A stretch of 64,000 bases of DNA from Vibrio coralliilyticus ATCC BAA-450 (GCF_000176135.1 NZ_ACZN01000018.1:992001-1056000), one strand, 5' to 3'; positions 1 through 8,554 are shown, numbered from the stretch's first letter. Made by a program: numbers and translations. The notes: generated from the letters alone by a model not told the origin.

Positions 1-39
1 TATTACGTAAAGGTTGTTACGGTCCTAAACTAGGAAAAT

Positions 40-420
40 ATGATGAATCACAACGCAATAATAACAATTACTAACCTCAGACTTCGTACCTACATCGGTT
101 TCAACGAAGAGGAAAAAAAGAAGCAGCAAGACATCATTATCAACGCAGAAATCCACTACCCAGCGAATAAACTTTGTTTAGAAGACAACATTGATAATGC
201 CTTGAATTACAAAACCATCTGTAAAGGAATCATTAACCATGTCGAAAATGGCAGGTTCTTACTGTTAGAAAAACTCACCAGCGACGTTCTCGGCATCTGT
301 ATCGATCATCCTTGGGTCTATTATGCTCAAGTTAAGATTGATAAACCTCATGCTCTGAGATTTGCAGACTCTGTTTCTCTCACTTTGAACTACACGGCAG
401 AAACAGGAGACAAGGCATGA
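40..420 (+). CDS. folX: Dihydroneopterin triphosphate 2'-epimerase FolX
   Basis: 126 residues, the usual length of the FolB/FolX fold. The N-terminus carries the family pattern of a short strand followed by LRTYIGFNEEE, and the whole length is compatible with a single tunnel-fold subunit. FolX epimerises 7,8-dihydroneopterin triphosphate to the monapterin form. I prefer FolX over the aldolase FolB because the gene is followed, with 4-base ATGA-type overlaps, by GTP cyclohydrolase I (folE) and a dihydromonapterin reductase (folM), giving a complete GTP-to-tetrahydromonapterin pathway. The sequence TAGGA lies just upstream; ATG at 40 and ATG at 43 are both possible starts. Cytoplasmic. Confidence 0.88.
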   Translation: MMNHNAIITITNLRLRTYIGFNEEEKKKQQDIIINAEIHYPANKLCLEDNIDNALNYKTICKGIINHVENGRFLLLEKLTSDVLGICIDHPWVYYAQVKIDKPHALRFADSVSLTLNYTAETGDKA

Positions 421-1055
421 TTTCACCAGAAGCTCAAAAAGTACAAGAAGCATTAATCGCACGTGGATTGGAAACGCCACTCGTTCCCTCTGAAATGACG
501 GCAGATGAGAAATATCAACGTATTCGAGGTCTACTCACCGAAGTCATTAGCACATTAGGACTGGATCTTACCGACGATAGCTTGGCTGAAACACCTCATC
601 GTATTTCAAAAATGTACGTGCATGAGATTTTCTCTGGTCTGGATTACCAGAACTTTCCAAAAATCAGTGTGATTGAAAACAAAATGGCCGTTGATGAAAT
701 GGTCAAAGTATCGGATGTGAACATCACGTCGACCTGTGAGCATCACTTCATCACTATTGATGGCCTAGCTCAAGTCGCTTACATTCCGTCGAACAAAATC
801 ATTGGTTTGTCGAAAATAAATCGCATTGTACGCTTCTTTGCACAGCGACCACAGGTACAGGAGCGCCTCACTCAACAAATCTTAGTGGCGATTCAAACCC
901 TGACGGAAACTGAAAATGTCGCAGTGTCTATAAAAGCCACTCACTACTGCGTTAAATCTCGAGGTGTCATGGATACTAGCTCAGAGACATCGACTACTGC
1001 ACTGGGTGGCATCTTCAAAACCAACCCTCAGACCCGCGCGGAGTTTCTAGGATGA
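417..1055 (+). CDS. folE: GTP cyclohydrolase I FolE
   Basis: 212 residues, normal for bacterial FolE. It converts GTP to 7,8-dihydroneopterin triphosphate, the first step of folate and monapterin synthesis. The zinc ligands are visible as C107 and H110 in TCEHHF and C178 in THYCVKSRG, and the GTP-binding segment around GLSKINRIVRFFAQRPQVQE is intact. The start overlaps the folX stop by 4 bases and its stop overlaps the folM start by 4 bases, so the three genes are translationally coupled. Vibrio genomes may carry a second folE; this copy probably feeds monapterin synthesis, which is inferred from context. Confidence 0.95.
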   Translation: MISPEAQKVQEALIARGLETPLVPSEMTADEKYQRIRGLLTEVISTLGLDLTDDSLAETPHRISKMYVHEIFSGLDYQNFPKISVIENKMAVDEMVKVSDVNITSTCEHHFITIDGLAQVAYIPSNKIIGLSKINRIVRFFAQRPQVQERLTQQILVAIQTLTETENVAVSIKATHYCVKSRGVMDTSSETSTTALGGIFKTNPQTRAEFLG

Positions 1056-1765
1056 AAGGAGCGGTGGTAATAACAGGTGTTGGTAAAAGACTGGGATTAG
1101 CATTGGCAAAAGATTTTCTCGCTCAAGATTATAGAGTGATCGGTACTTATCGCACCAAATACCCAGAGCTTGAAGCTTTACAGGCACAAGGAGCTGACTT
1201 GCATCAAGTTGATTTCTATCAGCCTACAAGCCTCGATGCTTTTATCCAATACCTCAATCTTGAGTACTCTGAGCTGCGGGCAGTTATTCATAATGCTTCA
1301 GACTGGAGCCCAGATGAACCTGCAGGGTCCAACAATCACGCTCAGGTGTTGCAAAAAATGATGGCGGTTCATGTGAGCGCACCATACCAGATGAACTTGG
1401 TACTACAAAGATTGCTCTCCAAGGGCTCTGGCACCAGCGATATTATTCACATCAGTGACTATGTTGCTGAAAAAGGCAGTAGAAAGCATGCAGCCTATGC
1501 AGCCAGTAAGGCTGCGCTTAACAATCTTACGCTCTCGTTCTCGGCTATGTTAGCGCCAAAGGTTAAAGTGAACACTGTTTCACCAGCCCTTCTTAAGTTT
1601 AATGAGCATGATAATGATGCGTACAAGCAAAAGGCTCTGACCAAAGCGCTTATACCTCATGAAGCAGGTTTTGAAGAAGTGATAGAAGCGATTCGGTTTA
1701 TCATGTCTAGCGAATACATGACTGGCAGGAACATCTATCTCGATGGTGGTAGGCACTTAAAATGA
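1052..1765 (+). CDS. folM: Dihydromonapterin reductase FolM (SDR family)
   Basis: 237-residue short-chain dehydrogenase/reductase. It has the TGxxxRLG nucleotide-binding turn at residues 8-15, the catalytic serine S135 in HISDY, and the YxxxK pair Y149/K153 in AYAASKAAL. FolM reduces dihydromonapterin (and weakly dihydrofolate) with NADPH. The assignment over a generic SDR rests on the folX-folE-folM operon. A strong intrinsic terminator follows directly. Confidence 0.88.
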   Translation: MKGAVVITGVGKRLGLALAKDFLAQDYRVIGTYRTKYPELEALQAQGADLHQVDFYQPTSLDAFIQYLNLEYSELRAVIHNASDWSPDEPAGSNNHAQVLQKMMAVHVSAPYQMNLVLQRLLSKGSGTSDIIHISDYVAEKGSRKHAAYAASKAALNNLTLSFSAMLAPKVKVNTVSPALLKFNEHDNDAYKQKALTKALIPHEAGFEEVIEAIRFIMSSEYMTGRNIYLDGGRHLK

Positions 1766-1772
1766 CACAATG

Positions 1773-1801
1773 ATTGCTGGTATTTACCAGCAATTTTTTT
1801 G
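1773..1801 (+). terminator. Intrinsic terminator of the folX-folE-folM operon
   Basis: Perfect 10-bp stem ATTGCTGGTA/TACCAGCAAT with a 2-base centre, followed by seven T residues. It lies 8 bases after the folM stop. Confidence 0.9.
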
Positions 1802-1837
1802 GTTATGATAAGGCCAAACACACTTAAGGAAGCATTC

Positions 1838-2443
1838 ATGCCTGATCAAAATTCAAAGCAAGAACGTCATCAAGCGCGTCAGCAAAAAGTGAAAGAGCAA
1901 ATCGACGCTAAAATTGCTGCTGCTCAAGAAGAAAAAGGACTGCTACTGGTTATCACTGGTAACGGTAAAGGTAAATCCACTTCAGGATTTGGCACTATCG
2001 CCCGCGCTGTTGGCCATGGCTTCAAATGTTCAGTCGCCCAGTTCATTAAAGGAACGTGGGACAACGGTGAGCGTAACTTGCTAGAAAAACTCGGAGTAGA
2101 ATTCCAAGTCATGGCGACGGGCTTTACTTGGGAAACTCAGAATAAAGCCACCGACACCGAAGCCGCGCAGAAAGTTTGGCAAGAATGTAAGCGAATGTTG
2201 AGCGATGAGTCTATCGACGTGATTCTGTTTGATGAATTAACCTACATGGTCAGCTACGGCTACATTGAACTTAATGAAGTCGTCGAAGCATTGAACAACC
2301 GGCCAAAGATGCAATCTGTTGTCATCACAGGTCGCGGCGCGCATCGTACGTTGATCGAAATGGCCGATACTGTTTCAGAAGTGAAAAACGTCAAGCATGC
2401 TTTTGAATCTGGAGTGAAAGCACTCAAGGGTGTTGATTGGTAG
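1838..2443 (+). CDS. cobO: Cob(I)yrinic acid a,c-diamide adenosyltransferase (CobO/BtuR)
   Basis: 201 residues from the ATG at 1838, which has AAGGA 7 bases upstream; a longer reading from 1799 would run through the folM terminator and has no such site. The P-loop is GNGKGKST at residues 41-48, typical of the CobO/CobA/BtuR family that transfers the adenosyl group of ATP to cob(I)alamin-type corrinoids. The C-terminus SGVKALKGVDW is the usual family ending. The last 170 bases, plus a short upstream piece, are repeated at 11804-11991, so this gene forms the left edge of the accessory island. The repeat differs only at third codon positions (see the remnant). Confidence 0.94.
   Translation: MPDQNSKQERHQARQQKVKEQIDAKIAAAQEEKGLLLVITGNGKGKSTSGFGTIARAVGHGFKCSVAQFIKGTWDNGERNLLEKLGVEFQVMATGFTWETQNKATDTEAAQKVWQECKRMLSDESIDVILFDELTYMVSYGYIELNEVVEALNNRPKMQSVVITGRGAHRTLIEMADTVSEVKNVKHAFESGVKALKGVDW
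2276..2443 (+). repeat. Left copy of the cobO 3'-end direct repeat flanking the island
   Basis: Bases 2274-2443 align without gaps to 11822-11991, with seven mismatches in 170 bases by my count. Every mismatch is a silent third-position change, including TAG versus TAA at the stop. A further short match at 2210-2226 pairs with 11804-11820 after a gap of about 46 bases in the right copy. The repeat therefore brackets the 9.4-kb peptide cluster. Confidence 0.9.
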
Positions 2444-2487
2444 TCTAGGCTGCCCACTATCATTACAAACAACAACACGAATGACAG

Positions 2488-2513
2488 CACTGACAATGAC
2501 TATCGCTCAGTGC
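2488..2513. other. Stem-loop at the 3' junction of cobO and the acetyltransferase gene
   Basis: Arms GCACTGA and TCAGTGC separated by 12 bases. It overlaps the end of the minus-strand acetyltransferase gene. There is no clear T tract on either side, so a role as terminator is only possible. Confidence 0.4.
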
Positions 2514-3156
2514 TTTGACCCTGTAAGTTCTTTCTCTTGATATTACATGGATTGCCCGCCGCCAGACAGTAGGAAGGGATGCTTTTCGTGACAACACTAC
2601 CTGCTCCGATAACTGCCCCATCACCAATATGGACGCCAGGTAAAATAATGCACCCGTATCCAACCCAGACGTCGTTACCTATCGTAACAGGCTTGGCTTC
2701 TAGGCTATCTAGCTCATTCGCGTGACCTCGATTAGCCAAAGAATGACCACTGCAATCCATAATGACTACATTAGGGCCAAAAATGACATTGTTCCCTATC
2801 TTTATCTCTTGATAAGAACAGATAGAAGTACCTTGGAGAACACAGCTGTTCCCGATTTCAATTTTTCCAAATGGACGGTTTTTAATAGATACACTAGTTA
2901 ACTTTGTTATTCCCGAAGGAAATGCAGGAAGATGAGTGGACTCAATATAACAGCTAGAACCGATACAAATAACTTCATTGGTTTTGGGGTGGTTACCAAA
3001 ACTATCTGTTCCAACTTTAGTTAGCGTCACTGATGGACAGCCCGAAAATGTCACCCAATTATCTACACCACAGTACTCCCCAAACTGTTGCATCAATTCA
3101 GTCCCTGACAATCCAGAATGCTTATCCGGACACAGTATGCGTTCAGAGTGATACAT
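2500..3156 (-). CDS. Left-handed beta-helix (hexapeptide repeat) acyltransferase
   Basis: 218 residues. Hexapeptide-repeat turns of the form [LIV]GxxxxI are seen from about residue 98 to 190 (KIEIGNSCVLQG, IKIGNNVIFGPNVVI, VTIGNDVWVGYGCIILPG, VHIGDGAVIGAGSVV), and the CatB/LacA-type ending is AAGNPCNIKRK. H138 in MDCSGHSLA is the likely catalytic histidine. Such enzymes move acetyl (or other acyl) groups from CoA to sugars or amines. It is the last gene of the peptide operon; its start overlaps the end of the exporter gene by 14 bases, so it is translationally coupled to export. It may acetylate the peptide or its sugar, or the producer's own target; that is inference. Confidence 0.75.
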   Translation of the reverse strand: MYHSERILCPDKHSGLSGTELMQQFGEYCGVDNWVTFSGCPSVTLTKVGTDSFGNHPKTNEVICIGSSCYIESTHLPAFPSGITKLTSVSIKNRPFGKIEIGNSCVLQGTSICSYQEIKIGNNVIFGPNVVIMDCSGHSLANRGHANELDSLEAKPVTIGNDVWVGYGCIILPGVHIGDGAVIGAGSVVTKSIPSYCLAAGNPCNIKRKNLQGQSTER

Positions 3157-5296
3157 TTGAACCCTCCTGCCTAAAATTATTAGGTATCTCCTGGACTACC
3201 CCTCCGTCCATAAGTAAAACTCGATCGGCCGATGCTATGGTTTCTGGGCGATGAGCGATCATCAGGATGGGAATATTAATTTCTTTAAACATCTGACAGA
3301 CAAACGACTCGGTATAGATGTCTAAACTACTTGTGGCTTCATCCAACACCAAAAATTTAGGTTTCTTGTACAAAGCTCGCGCGATAAGGATTCTTTGCTT
3401 TTGACCTCCGGAGAGACTGGAGCCCATTTCACCAACCAGTGTGTGATACCCCATATTTAGACGTTCAATATCATCATGAACACCTGCCCTTCGAGCACAC
3501 TCAACGAGCCACTCTTCATCTAGATCGCCTGAAAAGAACGTAATATTCTCGATAATCGAACCACTAAATAGCTGATCTTCTTGTAATACTGCTCCGACTT
3601 GAGCTCTAAGTGATTTAGAAGCTGTCGATCTATTACCAAAATAGCAAATGTCTCCAGATGTGACTGAGTATATGCCTAATAGAAGCTTAGAGATCGTAGA
3701 TTTACCGCAACCAGATGGCCCGACTAACGCAACAATTTCGTCGTTTTTGATACTAAAGCTAGCACCACTAAGAATAGGGGGCAGGTCTTTCCCATAGGAA
3801 AAGTATACATCGTCGAACTCGATGGCACTCTCATTCTGGTCATTAATCACACTAGGTAGTTCCGTAACATCTGGAGCGCTATCTGTTTCCTTTTCCGTTA
3901 AGACAATGTCTGCAAGACGCTCGTTATACACGGATAACATCTTAAACTCGAAATACTTATCTATTAGGGAGCTAATGCTGGCCGAAAAGCGCCCTTGATA
4001 AGACAGGAACGCCATTAACATACCGATAGTAAAGAGTCCATCTAACACCAAATTCGCACCAAACCAAAGAACACTCGCAGATACAAGGCTAACAATGCTC
4101 ACATTCATTGTGTTGTAGATCATTCCTAGCTTTTGCTCGTATAGCTGCGCATTTCTGCGATTAATGTTAAGGTTTCTCCAGGACGACTCTCGCCAAGGTA
4201 GCGTCCCATTTACTCGCAAACTTAATACACCGCGAACAGTCTCAATGAAATAGCTTTCTTCTTGAGTACTAGCTTCCCAAGTATTTTCTTCAGCGCGTTT
4301 AAACGCACCAAACCATGCCAACCTGAGAGCGATGTAGCCCAATGCAGCAGCGATGGCAATGAATGAGAGTTGAGGACTATAAACCAACATAACCGACAGC
4401 GTGCCAACGACTAATACTAAGTCGAGTAGAGCTTGAATTACACTGGTTGTTAACGTCTGCTGAATGACATTTACAGCAGAAAATTTAGCATTAATACTCC
4501 CTATATCCCTTTTTTCAAACCAATCTATCGGTAATCGGAACAAATGATGGAAAACATTTGCAGCCCACTGCATATTAAAATTTACTGAAAGCTTGATTGT
4601 CGCCCATTGCTGGGCGAGACCGATTAAGGTTTGAGTCGCCGTTATCATAAGGATGGATCCAATGACGAGTACAAGGAGATTTTTGTCATACCCAACCAAC
4701 ACTTCATCAATCACGATTTGATTGAAGATAGGTAACGTAAGGGCTAATACCTCCAATACCAATGCAAAAACAAAAATTCGTCCTAGTGCCCCTTTTAGGC
4801 CAACTGTTTTACCAATAAGGGTTGATAGCCGAACGGCTTTGCTTTCGACTTTTTCTTCAAAGTCATGAGTGGGTGTTAACTCTAGAGCAATACCTGTAAA
4901 ATGTTTGTTCACCTCATCATAACTCAGTGTCAATGCTCCATTTGCAGGATCATGAATTTCAATTCTCCTCCCACTCACTTTCTTTAACACAACAAAATGA
5001 TTTAGATTCCAGTGCAAAATACAAGGTGTGGCTAACTGTTCTAATTCATGCAGGTCCAAGCGCACCGCTCGGCCAGAAAGCTTGAGAAGAGAAGCACATT
5101 CAATTAGCCGGGCAAACGACATCCCATGCTGGGTAATGCCACATTTTACCCTCAGTGACCTAAGATCGGTTTTGTAACCATACCAATCGGCAACCATCGC
5201 CAAACAAGCAACACCACATTCCGCCTTTTCAGTCTGTCGGATCAATGGGAGTTTCTTTCCCCACCCCCAATCTATTAGACCATCTGCATGCATCAC
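3143..5296 (-). CDS. Peptidase-containing ABC transporter (C39, CvaB-type) for double-glycine peptides
   Basis: 717 residues, typical for the family. The N-terminal C39 peptidase has Q21 and catalytic C27 in QTEKAECGVACLAM, H100 in HWNLNHFVVL and D116 in HDPANG. A six-helix ABC transmembrane domain follows (about residues 165-460), then a nucleotide-binding domain with Walker A GPSGCGKST, signature LSGGQKQR, Walker B FLVLDEATSSLD and switch histidine IAHR. Such proteins cut leader peptides after a GG motif and export the mature peptide from the cytoplasm. The start overlaps the stop of the HlyD-type adaptor gene by one base. A TolC-type outer-membrane channel is not in the window and is presumably supplied by the host. 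The precursor with a fitting GG leader lies at 8237-8503. Confidence 0.93.
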   Translation of the reverse strand: MMHADGLIDWGWGKKLPLIRQTEKAECGVACLAMVADWYGYKTDLRSLRVKCGITQHGMSFARLIECASLLKLSGRAVRLDLHELEQLATPCILHWNLNHFVVLKKVSGRRIEIHDPANGALTLSYDEVNKHFTGIALELTPTHDFEEKVESKAVRLSTLIGKTVGLKGALGRIFVFALVLEVLALTLPIFNQIVIDEVLVGYDKNLLVLVIGSILMITATQTLIGLAQQWATIKLSVNFNMQWAANVFHHLFRLPIDWFEKRDIGSINAKFSAVNVIQQTLTTSVIQALLDLVLVVGTLSVMLVYSPQLSFIAIAAALGYIALRLAWFGAFKRAEENTWEASTQEESYFIETVRGVLSLRVNGTLPWRESSWRNLNINRRNAQLYEQKLGMIYNTMNVSIVSLVSASVLWFGANLVLDGLFTIGMLMAFLSYQGRFSASISSLIDKYFEFKMLSVYNERLADIVLTEKETDSAPDVTELPSVINDQNESAIEFDDVYFSYGKDLPPILSGASFSIKNDEIVALVGPSGCGKSTISKLLLGIYSVTSGDICYFGNRSTASKSLRAQVGAVLQEDQLFSGSIIENITFFSGDLDEEWLVECARRAGVHDDIERLNMGYHTLVGEMGSSLSGGQKQRILIARALYKKPKFLVLDEATSSLDIYTESFVCQMFKEINIPILMIAHRPETIASADRVLLMDGGVVQEIPNNFRQEGSNVSL

Positions 5297-6582
5297 TATA
5301 TTCGCCCATTAATAGTGTACAAAGGCTCTAAAAGCCACTCGTAGACCTTACGTGTATCCAATTCAATGTCTGCAGTTAACGTCATTCCTGGCACAAATAC
5401 TTGCTCCTCCCCATATACGGTGATGGTTGGCTTATCTAATTTAACTCTCACTTGGTACAAACCAACACCACCAAGAGTACGAGAAAGCTGACTTTGTATT
5501 AGTGGACTATTTGGTAACATCTCCGCGGAGACTGCAGATTTTGATATAGATGCGATAACGCCTTGCTGAACACCAAATTTTTCATAAGGGAACGCGTCAA
5601 ACCGTAAGCGAACATCCTGACCTTCTTGAATAAAGCCAATGCTACGACTGGGGGCATAAAGCTCAACAACGACTGGGTCTTCACCCTCTGGAATAACAAC
5701 AAGTAAAGGCTGACCTTTATTAACTGAATGGCCTTCCTTGACGAAGATTGACGCAACGACGCCGTCTATCGGTGACACAACCTGAGTATCTGTCTGATAA
5801 AAGTATTCTATTTTGTTTTGAGTAACTTTCTGAAGCTGGCGGTCTATTTCCTGTAGGGCAATATCAAGTTCCAACTGGAGGGTATCTTTCGATTCTTCCA
5901 GCTTAGCTTTTTCTCTGACCAAGCGTTGTAAACTAAGACGTTGAGTTTGTACCTTAGCCTCTAGTGTTATTAGCTCAAGCCTTTGTTTTTGAAGCTCAAT
6001 AGAAGAGATGAATTGTTTGTTGGCTAACACTTGTTGCTTATCGACTAGGCTTTGTGCAAGGCTTAGTTCTTGTTCAGATAAATCAACGACAACTTTCAGT
6101 ATACTTGCTTCTTCTGACAGGCGCGCTAGGTCATCCTCAATGACTTCTCGTTGATGTTGGGATTTTTCTACTTCTTTATTTCGACGTTCATTTAGCAAGG
6201 TGATTTGATTTTCAATGGTAGTAACAATGCGCTTTTTTACACCTTGGCCAAACTCATCATATCGCTCTGTTTTTATCTCGTACAACGCTTCTCCAGCGAG
6301 AACTTTCTGACCTTCAGTAACAAATACATTTTCGGCATACCCTTCATCGTTAGACTGTATCTTAACAATACCGCCTGTAGGGCTTACCACTCCATTCAGT
6401 GTATCTCTCCGAGTATATTCAGCAAAAACAACGAAAAAAATGATCGTCAATAAAACGAATACAGATGCGCCAACGAACAAGTTCTGACTAACTGAAGCAT
6501 CAATTAAAATTGAACCTTGATTGTCTGATCTTTGCGCCTCAAAATACTCTGGCCGGTATAAATGCTTGGCTCTTGCTACCAC
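5296..6582 (-). CDS. HlyD/CvaA-type periplasmic adaptor of the peptide exporter
   Basis: 428 residues. A single membrane anchor spans about residues 34-54, followed by a lipoyl/barrel-sandwich half (TPTGG-like turn near 67), a long coiled-coil hairpin (about 115-245, rich in E/Q/L/R heptads) and the second barrel half starting at QVVSPIDGVVASIFVKEG. This is the membrane-fusion protein that bridges the C39 ABC exporter to an outer-membrane channel. The start codon is GTG with AGGA 6 bases upstream. It directly precedes and overlaps the exporter gene. Confidence 0.9.
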   Translation of the reverse strand: MVARAKHLYRPEYFEAQRSDNQGSILIDASVSQNLFVGASVFVLLTIIFFVVFAEYTRRDTLNGVVSPTGGIVKIQSNDEGYAENVFVTEGQKVLAGEALYEIKTERYDEFGQGVKKRIVTTIENQITLLNERRNKEVEKSQHQREVIEDDLARLSEEASILKVVVDLSEQELSLAQSLVDKQQVLANKQFISSIELQKQRLELITLEAKVQTQRLSLQRLVREKAKLEESKDTLQLELDIALQEIDRQLQKVTQNKIEYFYQTDTQVVSPIDGVVASIFVKEGHSVNKGQPLLVVIPEGEDPVVVELYAPSRSIGFIQEGQDVRLRFDAFPYEKFGVQQGVIASISKSAVSAEMLPNSPLIQSQLSRTLGGVGLYQVRVKLDKPTITVYGEEQVFVPGMTLTADIELDTRKVYEWLLEPLYTINGRI

Positions 6583-6610
6583 TGGTTATCCTTTCCCGAA
6601 ACAAATGAGG

Positions 6611-7597
6611 CTAAACCTGCGTTACTGCAATTTCTTGTTGCTTATGTGAAATTAACTTTGTATTCACCTTTGTAGCCGACAGGTCTACACCACATTGGCA
6701 AATCTTAGTTCTACACTTGGTTGGAATATCGGGAAGTTCAAAATTTTCGTCATAAATAGAACCAATAGGTCCATCTTGCATACACCAAGAGCGATAAATA
6801 TCTCCGCTAAACGTCACGACTAAACTATCAATACCAGCATAGCAATCCCACCCAACAAAGTTGGTTTGATTATTAGCAATTAGGTCAAAGGTAGACAAAT
6901 TCCTAGCTGTACCATCAATATATTTAACTTCTAGTTCAGCTATTGACGGGGGTAGTGTTTTAAGTTCCGGCCTACCACGAAAGTCTTTCATTATCTGTTC
7001 TTGTTCAGGGGTATACGAATACTTCTTAGTAATTCCACCATGGCCGAAGCCTTCAAAAAGTGGCTGGAGAGCAATAGAGCAACGAACTTCTTGTTTTAGC
7101 CTGTTTGCAAACTCTAAGCAGTCATCAAAACGCTCTGGAACCATCATGATATTGACATGGAAACGTGTACTTTGAGATACCTCGAGAACTTTGGAAACCG
7201 CAACAAAATGAGATTCACTTTTGATATCGTTAATATGATAGCTAAGGCTCACGCCCGATAAGTACTCAGCATTGTCTCGCCACCAAGACAATTTCTTGGA
7301 ACCATTTGAAACAATACAAACATGCCCATCATTTTTACGGATATATTTTATAAGGTCACAAAAATATCTGAGTAGAGTAACTTCACCACCACCAAACTCA
7401 AAGTAAGGTTTCAAGTTTAAACTGTTTGAGTGCTTAAATATTTTTTTCACAAAGTCAATTATGACCTCATTCGATGGAGACTTAACTGAACCACTATTTA
7501 GACCAGAATGGCAATAATTGCATTTGTAGTTACAATTATTCATTAACGCCCAGTTCACAGAAAAACAACCATCATTGGATTTAATTTCACACATCAT
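6611..7597 (-). CDS. Radical SAM enzyme with C-terminal cysteine cluster; probable peptide maturase
   Basis: About 328 residues from the ATG at 7597, which has AAGAG 9 bases upstream; a TTG at 7606 is an alternative. The iron-sulfur motif CNYKCNYC (CxxxCxxC) lies near the N-terminus and is followed by the glycine-rich SAM strand FGGGEVTLL. The C-terminal part carries several more cysteines (WDCYAG, SWCMQDG, KCRTKICQCG), which resembles the auxiliary-cluster (SPASM/twitch-like) tail of enzymes that modify ribosomal peptides. It lies in the same operon as the double-glycine precursor. The chemistry (for example cross-linking or epimerisation at Tyr/Asn/Gly) cannot be read from the sequence. Confidence 0.85.
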   Translation of the reverse strand: MMCEIKSNDGCFSVNWALMNNCNYKCNYCHSGLNSGSVKSPSNEVIIDFVKKIFKHSNSLNLKPYFEFGGGEVTLLRYFCDLIKYIRKNDGHVCIVSNGSKKLSWWRDNAEYLSGVSLSYHINDIKSESHFVAVSKVLEVSQSTRFHVNIMMVPERFDDCLEFANRLKQEVRCSIALQPLFEGFGHGGITKKYSYTPEQEQIMKDFRGRPELKTLPPSIAELEVKYIDGTARNLSTFDLIANNQTNFVGWDCYAGIDSLVVTFSGDIYRSWCMQDGPIGSIYDENFELPDIPTKCRTKICQCGVDLSATKVNTKLISHKQQEIAVTQV

Positions 7598-7606
7598 ATC
7601 TAACAA

Positions 7607-7721
7607 CTCTTAAAATAATAAAAATTCATATAAAAAGACACTTCATTAATAATCCTAATCAACAAAAATAATAACACACAAAAATTAAACAAAAACCACC
7701 GACAAATAATAAATTCAGTGT
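7607..7721. other. AT-rich spacer inside the peptide operon
   Basis: Very AT-rich 115-base spacer between the CPBP-family gene and the radical SAM gene. I see no further peptide with a GG leader on either strand and no convincing terminator. Confidence 0.5.
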
Positions 7722-8210
7722 TCAACTTAATAAAATATAGACATAAAGATTGTGTAGAGAATGAGGAAATGTAATTACAATCATGTTAGTTGAAAATTTG
7801 GGATATTTATACTTAAAATATAACCATCCATACAGAGAAAATGAGATAAAAGATATTAACCAAAAACCAATGCTATTCGACATGTCAGATCCCATTGTAG
7901 AATGCAATCCAGCCCAAACAACACCTAACGCTATACACGATGAAATTTTACTAATAAAAGTAGAACACAAAGTCAAAACAATTATAGAAATAATACTTTC
8001 TATAACTGGAGATAAAAGTACGAATAGAAAAAAATTATAGTTGAAATATTTATTACCTTCTTGTTCTTCACCAAAATAATAATTTAAAGATATCTGTATA
8101 AAAATTGAAAAAACAAAAGTAAAAACAGAAATATAAAACCCAACTTTAAATACATCACTTACTCTTCTATTCAAAATTGAACCTCTAATAAATAGGGCAA
8201 GTACAGCCAA
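7722..8210 (-). CDS. CPBP (CAAX protease/bacteriocin-processing) family membrane protein; candidate immunity protein
   Basis: Up to 162 residues with at least four hydrophobic segments. Family motifs are partly kept: E71 in VIESIISI (the usual second Glu and the Arg are absent), W99xxxH103 in VWAGLH, and HxxxN at H150-N154 in PHSLHN. Members of this family in bacteriocin operons act as self-immunity proteins or as processing proteases. It lies 26 bases after the precursor gene, the usual place of an immunity gene. The first start codon is TTG at 8210; another TTG at 8174 has AGAGG upstream and is equally plausible. The degenerate first motif argues for a reduced or lost protease activity. Confidence 0.65.
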   Translation of the reverse strand: MAVLALFIRGSILNRRVSDVFKVGFYISVFTFVFSIFIQISLNYYFGEEQEGNKYFNYNFFLFVLLSPVIESIISIIVLTLCSTFISKISSCIALGVVWAGLHSTMGSDMSNSIGFWLISFISFSLYGWLYFKYKYPKFSTNMIVITFPHSLHNLYVYILLS

Positions 8211-8236
8211 CCCGCCCTGAATGTGATTAATTAATG

Positions 8237-8503
8237 TTAGTATCCGTAGCCACCTCTAGAACCGCCTGCTTGCATCATTCCACCGCCCGAATCTAGACCG
8301 TAACCTCCGTAATTTTGATTAGTGCCTGTACCAACTCCGGAGTTATTGCTATAGTTATTATTACCACCCAATGCATTATTAACATATCCAAGACCCGCAC
8401 CAATAATTTCACCAGCTATATACCCCTGAATACTAGTCTTGATGAAATTTCCATCACCACCACCATCAACCATTGAAATCTCATCAACACTTAAATTATA
8501 CAT
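8237..8503 (-). CDS. Double-glycine-leader precursor peptide with Gly/Asn/Tyr-rich core
   Basis: 88 residues. The leader MYNLSVDEISMVDGG matches the consensus recognised by C39 exporters (hydrophobic residues at -12, -7 and -4, Glu at -8, GG at -2/-1). The predicted core is 73 residues (or 72 if cut after the third Gly), with no cysteine, 23 Gly, 10 Asn and 7 Tyr by my count. Its first part is amphipathic to hydrophobic with small-residue spacing (IAGEIIGAGLGYVNNALGG), like membrane-active class II microcins. The second part is a flexible tail ending in GGSRGGYGY. AAGGAA lies 7 bases before the ATG. The flanking maturase, glycosyltransferase and exporter genes mark it as their substrate. Antibacterial activity is inferred, not shown. 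Confidence 0.85.
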   Translation of the reverse strand: MYNLSVDEISMVDGGGDGNFIKTSIQGYIAGEIIGAGLGYVNNALGGNNNYSNNSGVGTGTNQNYGGYGLDSGGGMMQAGGSRGGYGY

Positions 8504-8554
8504 AAGTTATTTCCTTATATTTATTACAGTAAAAGAGTACTGTGCTCATAGAAT

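Noticed and set aside
7783..8040. Plus-strand reading frame opposite the CPBP gene
   Set aside because: Shadow of the minus-strand membrane protein; no ribosome site and no family features.
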